Below are positions 63,495-64,000 of a stretch of 64,000 bases of DNA, piece after piece (position 1 is the first letter of the stretch; each line of letters begins with the position of its first letter). The notes under the pieces were generated by a model that had not been told where the DNA came from, ran no database searches, and worked only from the letters and a program-made list of their open reading frames with translations. This DNA comes from Acinetobacter lwoffii (GTDB lineage: Bacteria > Pseudomonadota > Gammaproteobacteria > Pseudomonadales > Moraxellaceae). The stretch spans positions 2,117,702 to 2,181,701 of the forward strand of contig NZ_CP059081.1 in assembly GCF_015602705.1 (NCBI RefSeq), written 5' to 3'. The position numbers and the translations under genes are program-made.

Positions 63495-64000
63495 ATGAGC
63501 TCCCTAAATCCAACCTTAATTACTTTTCTTTTCTATATTGTCGCGATGGTGGTGATTGGCCTGATGGCTTATCGCGCGACAAGCAACTTTTCCGATTACA
63601 TCTTAGGGGGCCGACGTTTAGGGAGTTTCGTAACTGCACTTTCTGCAGGGGCTTCCGACATGAGTGGCTGGCTACTGATGGGCCTGCCCGGTGCGATTTA
63701 TCTTTCAGGCCTGTCTGAAATGTGGATTGCCATTGGTCTGATTATTGGTGCCTGGCTGAACTGGCTACTGGTTGCTGGCCGTCTGCGGGTGCATACCGAA
63801 GTCCAGCACAATGCCCTGACCCTGCCGGATTATTTCTCGAATCGTTTTAATGACCAGAAGAAAATCCTGCGTATTGTTTCGGCTGTCGTGATTCTGATTT
63901 TCTTTGCGATTTACTGCGCTTCCGGCATGGTTGCAGGCGCTCGTCTGTTCGAAAGCATGTTTGATATGTCGTATAGCACTGCGCTCTGGATCAGTGCAAT
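63495..64000 (+). CDS. putP: Sodium/proline symporter PutP, N-terminal part (3' end outside window)
   Basis: 168 codons are visible, open at the window edge. MSSLNPTLITFLFYIVAMVV begins the first of the SSS-family helices. SDYILGGRRLGSFVTALSAG and ASDMSGWLLMGLPGAIYLSG are the highly conserved TM2 region, containing the Asp and Ser residues that bind Na+ and proline. WIAIGLIIGAWLNWLLVAGRLR and the loop TEVQHNALTLPDYFSNRF follow, all in PutP order. It takes up proline with Na+ at the inner membrane. An earlier ATG at 63484 stops after four codons. Confidence 0.93.
   Translation, partial: MSSLNPTLITFLFYIVAMVVIGLMAYRATSNFSDYILGGRRLGSFVTALSAGASDMSGWLLMGLPGAIYLSGLSEMWIAIGLIIGAWLNWLLVAGRLRVHTEVQHNALTLPDYFSNRFNDQKKILRIVSAVVILIFFAIYCASGMVAGARLFESMFDMSYSTALWISA

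Overview
The window is a stretch of Acinetobacter-type chromosome (Moraxellaceae, Gammaproteobacteria). The genus call rests on the rubA-rubB-estB-oxyR cluster described in Acinetobacter, a Wzi-type capsule protein, AT-rich intergenic DNA with moderate-GC genes, and the overall gene set. I cannot name the species. Nearly all of it is ordinary core genome in short operons, closed by clear intrinsic terminators.

Layout. 1-8.2 kb: 3' end of nadE, tRNA-Met, a small lipoprotein, a universal stress protein, an alkyltransferase-like protein, a CPA1 cation/proton antiporter, a zinc metallopeptidase, a YedI-type membrane protein and trpS. 8.2-17 kb: a possible small RNA, a wzi gene with a frameshifted signal peptide, lysS, a YqiA-like hydrolase, apt, then rubredoxin, rubredoxin reductase, esterase and OxyR. 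17-25.5 kb: a degenerate response regulator, ppk, mtgA, a rhomboid protease, and the ybbP-ybbA / tesA divergon. 25.5-36 kb: beta-carbonic anhydrase, a secreted hydrolase, a TonB receptor with a Fur box, nfuA, a second rhomboid, a large unknown protein and a Pit phosphate transporter with a Pho-box-like site. 36-40 kb: metH behind a strongly structured leader. 42-51 kb: fused dihydroxyacetone kinase, a glutaminase-STAS fusion, a diguanylate cyclase, an SDR enzyme, an unknown protein and valS. 53.7-64 kb: a J-domain-like protein, alpha-carbonic anhydrase, a YetF-type protein, a HAD hydrolase, a porin, an MFS carrier, an acyltransferase, a patatin lipoprotein, an NfeD/QmcA pair and the start of putP.

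Two AT-rich accessory islets stand out. Islet 1 (about 40.1-41.95 kb) has a zinc-ribbon/DUF4145 gene and a DUF559 (Vsr-like nuclease) gene set among at least eight copies of a palindromic repeat, mostly as inverted doublets. Islet 2 (about 51.3-53.7 kb) has a SIR2 / TIR-like / HEPN defence-type gene split by one in-frame TGA, then a second DUF559 gene surrounded by a different family of palindromic repeats. In islet 1 the DUF559 stop codon lies inside a repeat unit; in islet 2 it abuts one. Dispersed copies without a gene occur at about 34.0-34.24 kb. This resembles REP/REPIN elements and their RAYT transposases, but with a DUF559 nuclease in the RAYT position. It is my main candidate for an undescribed system.

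Limits: all calls come from reading sequence and motifs. No database search or folding program was run. Start sites were adjusted by ribosome-binding sites, signal peptides or family length where possible.
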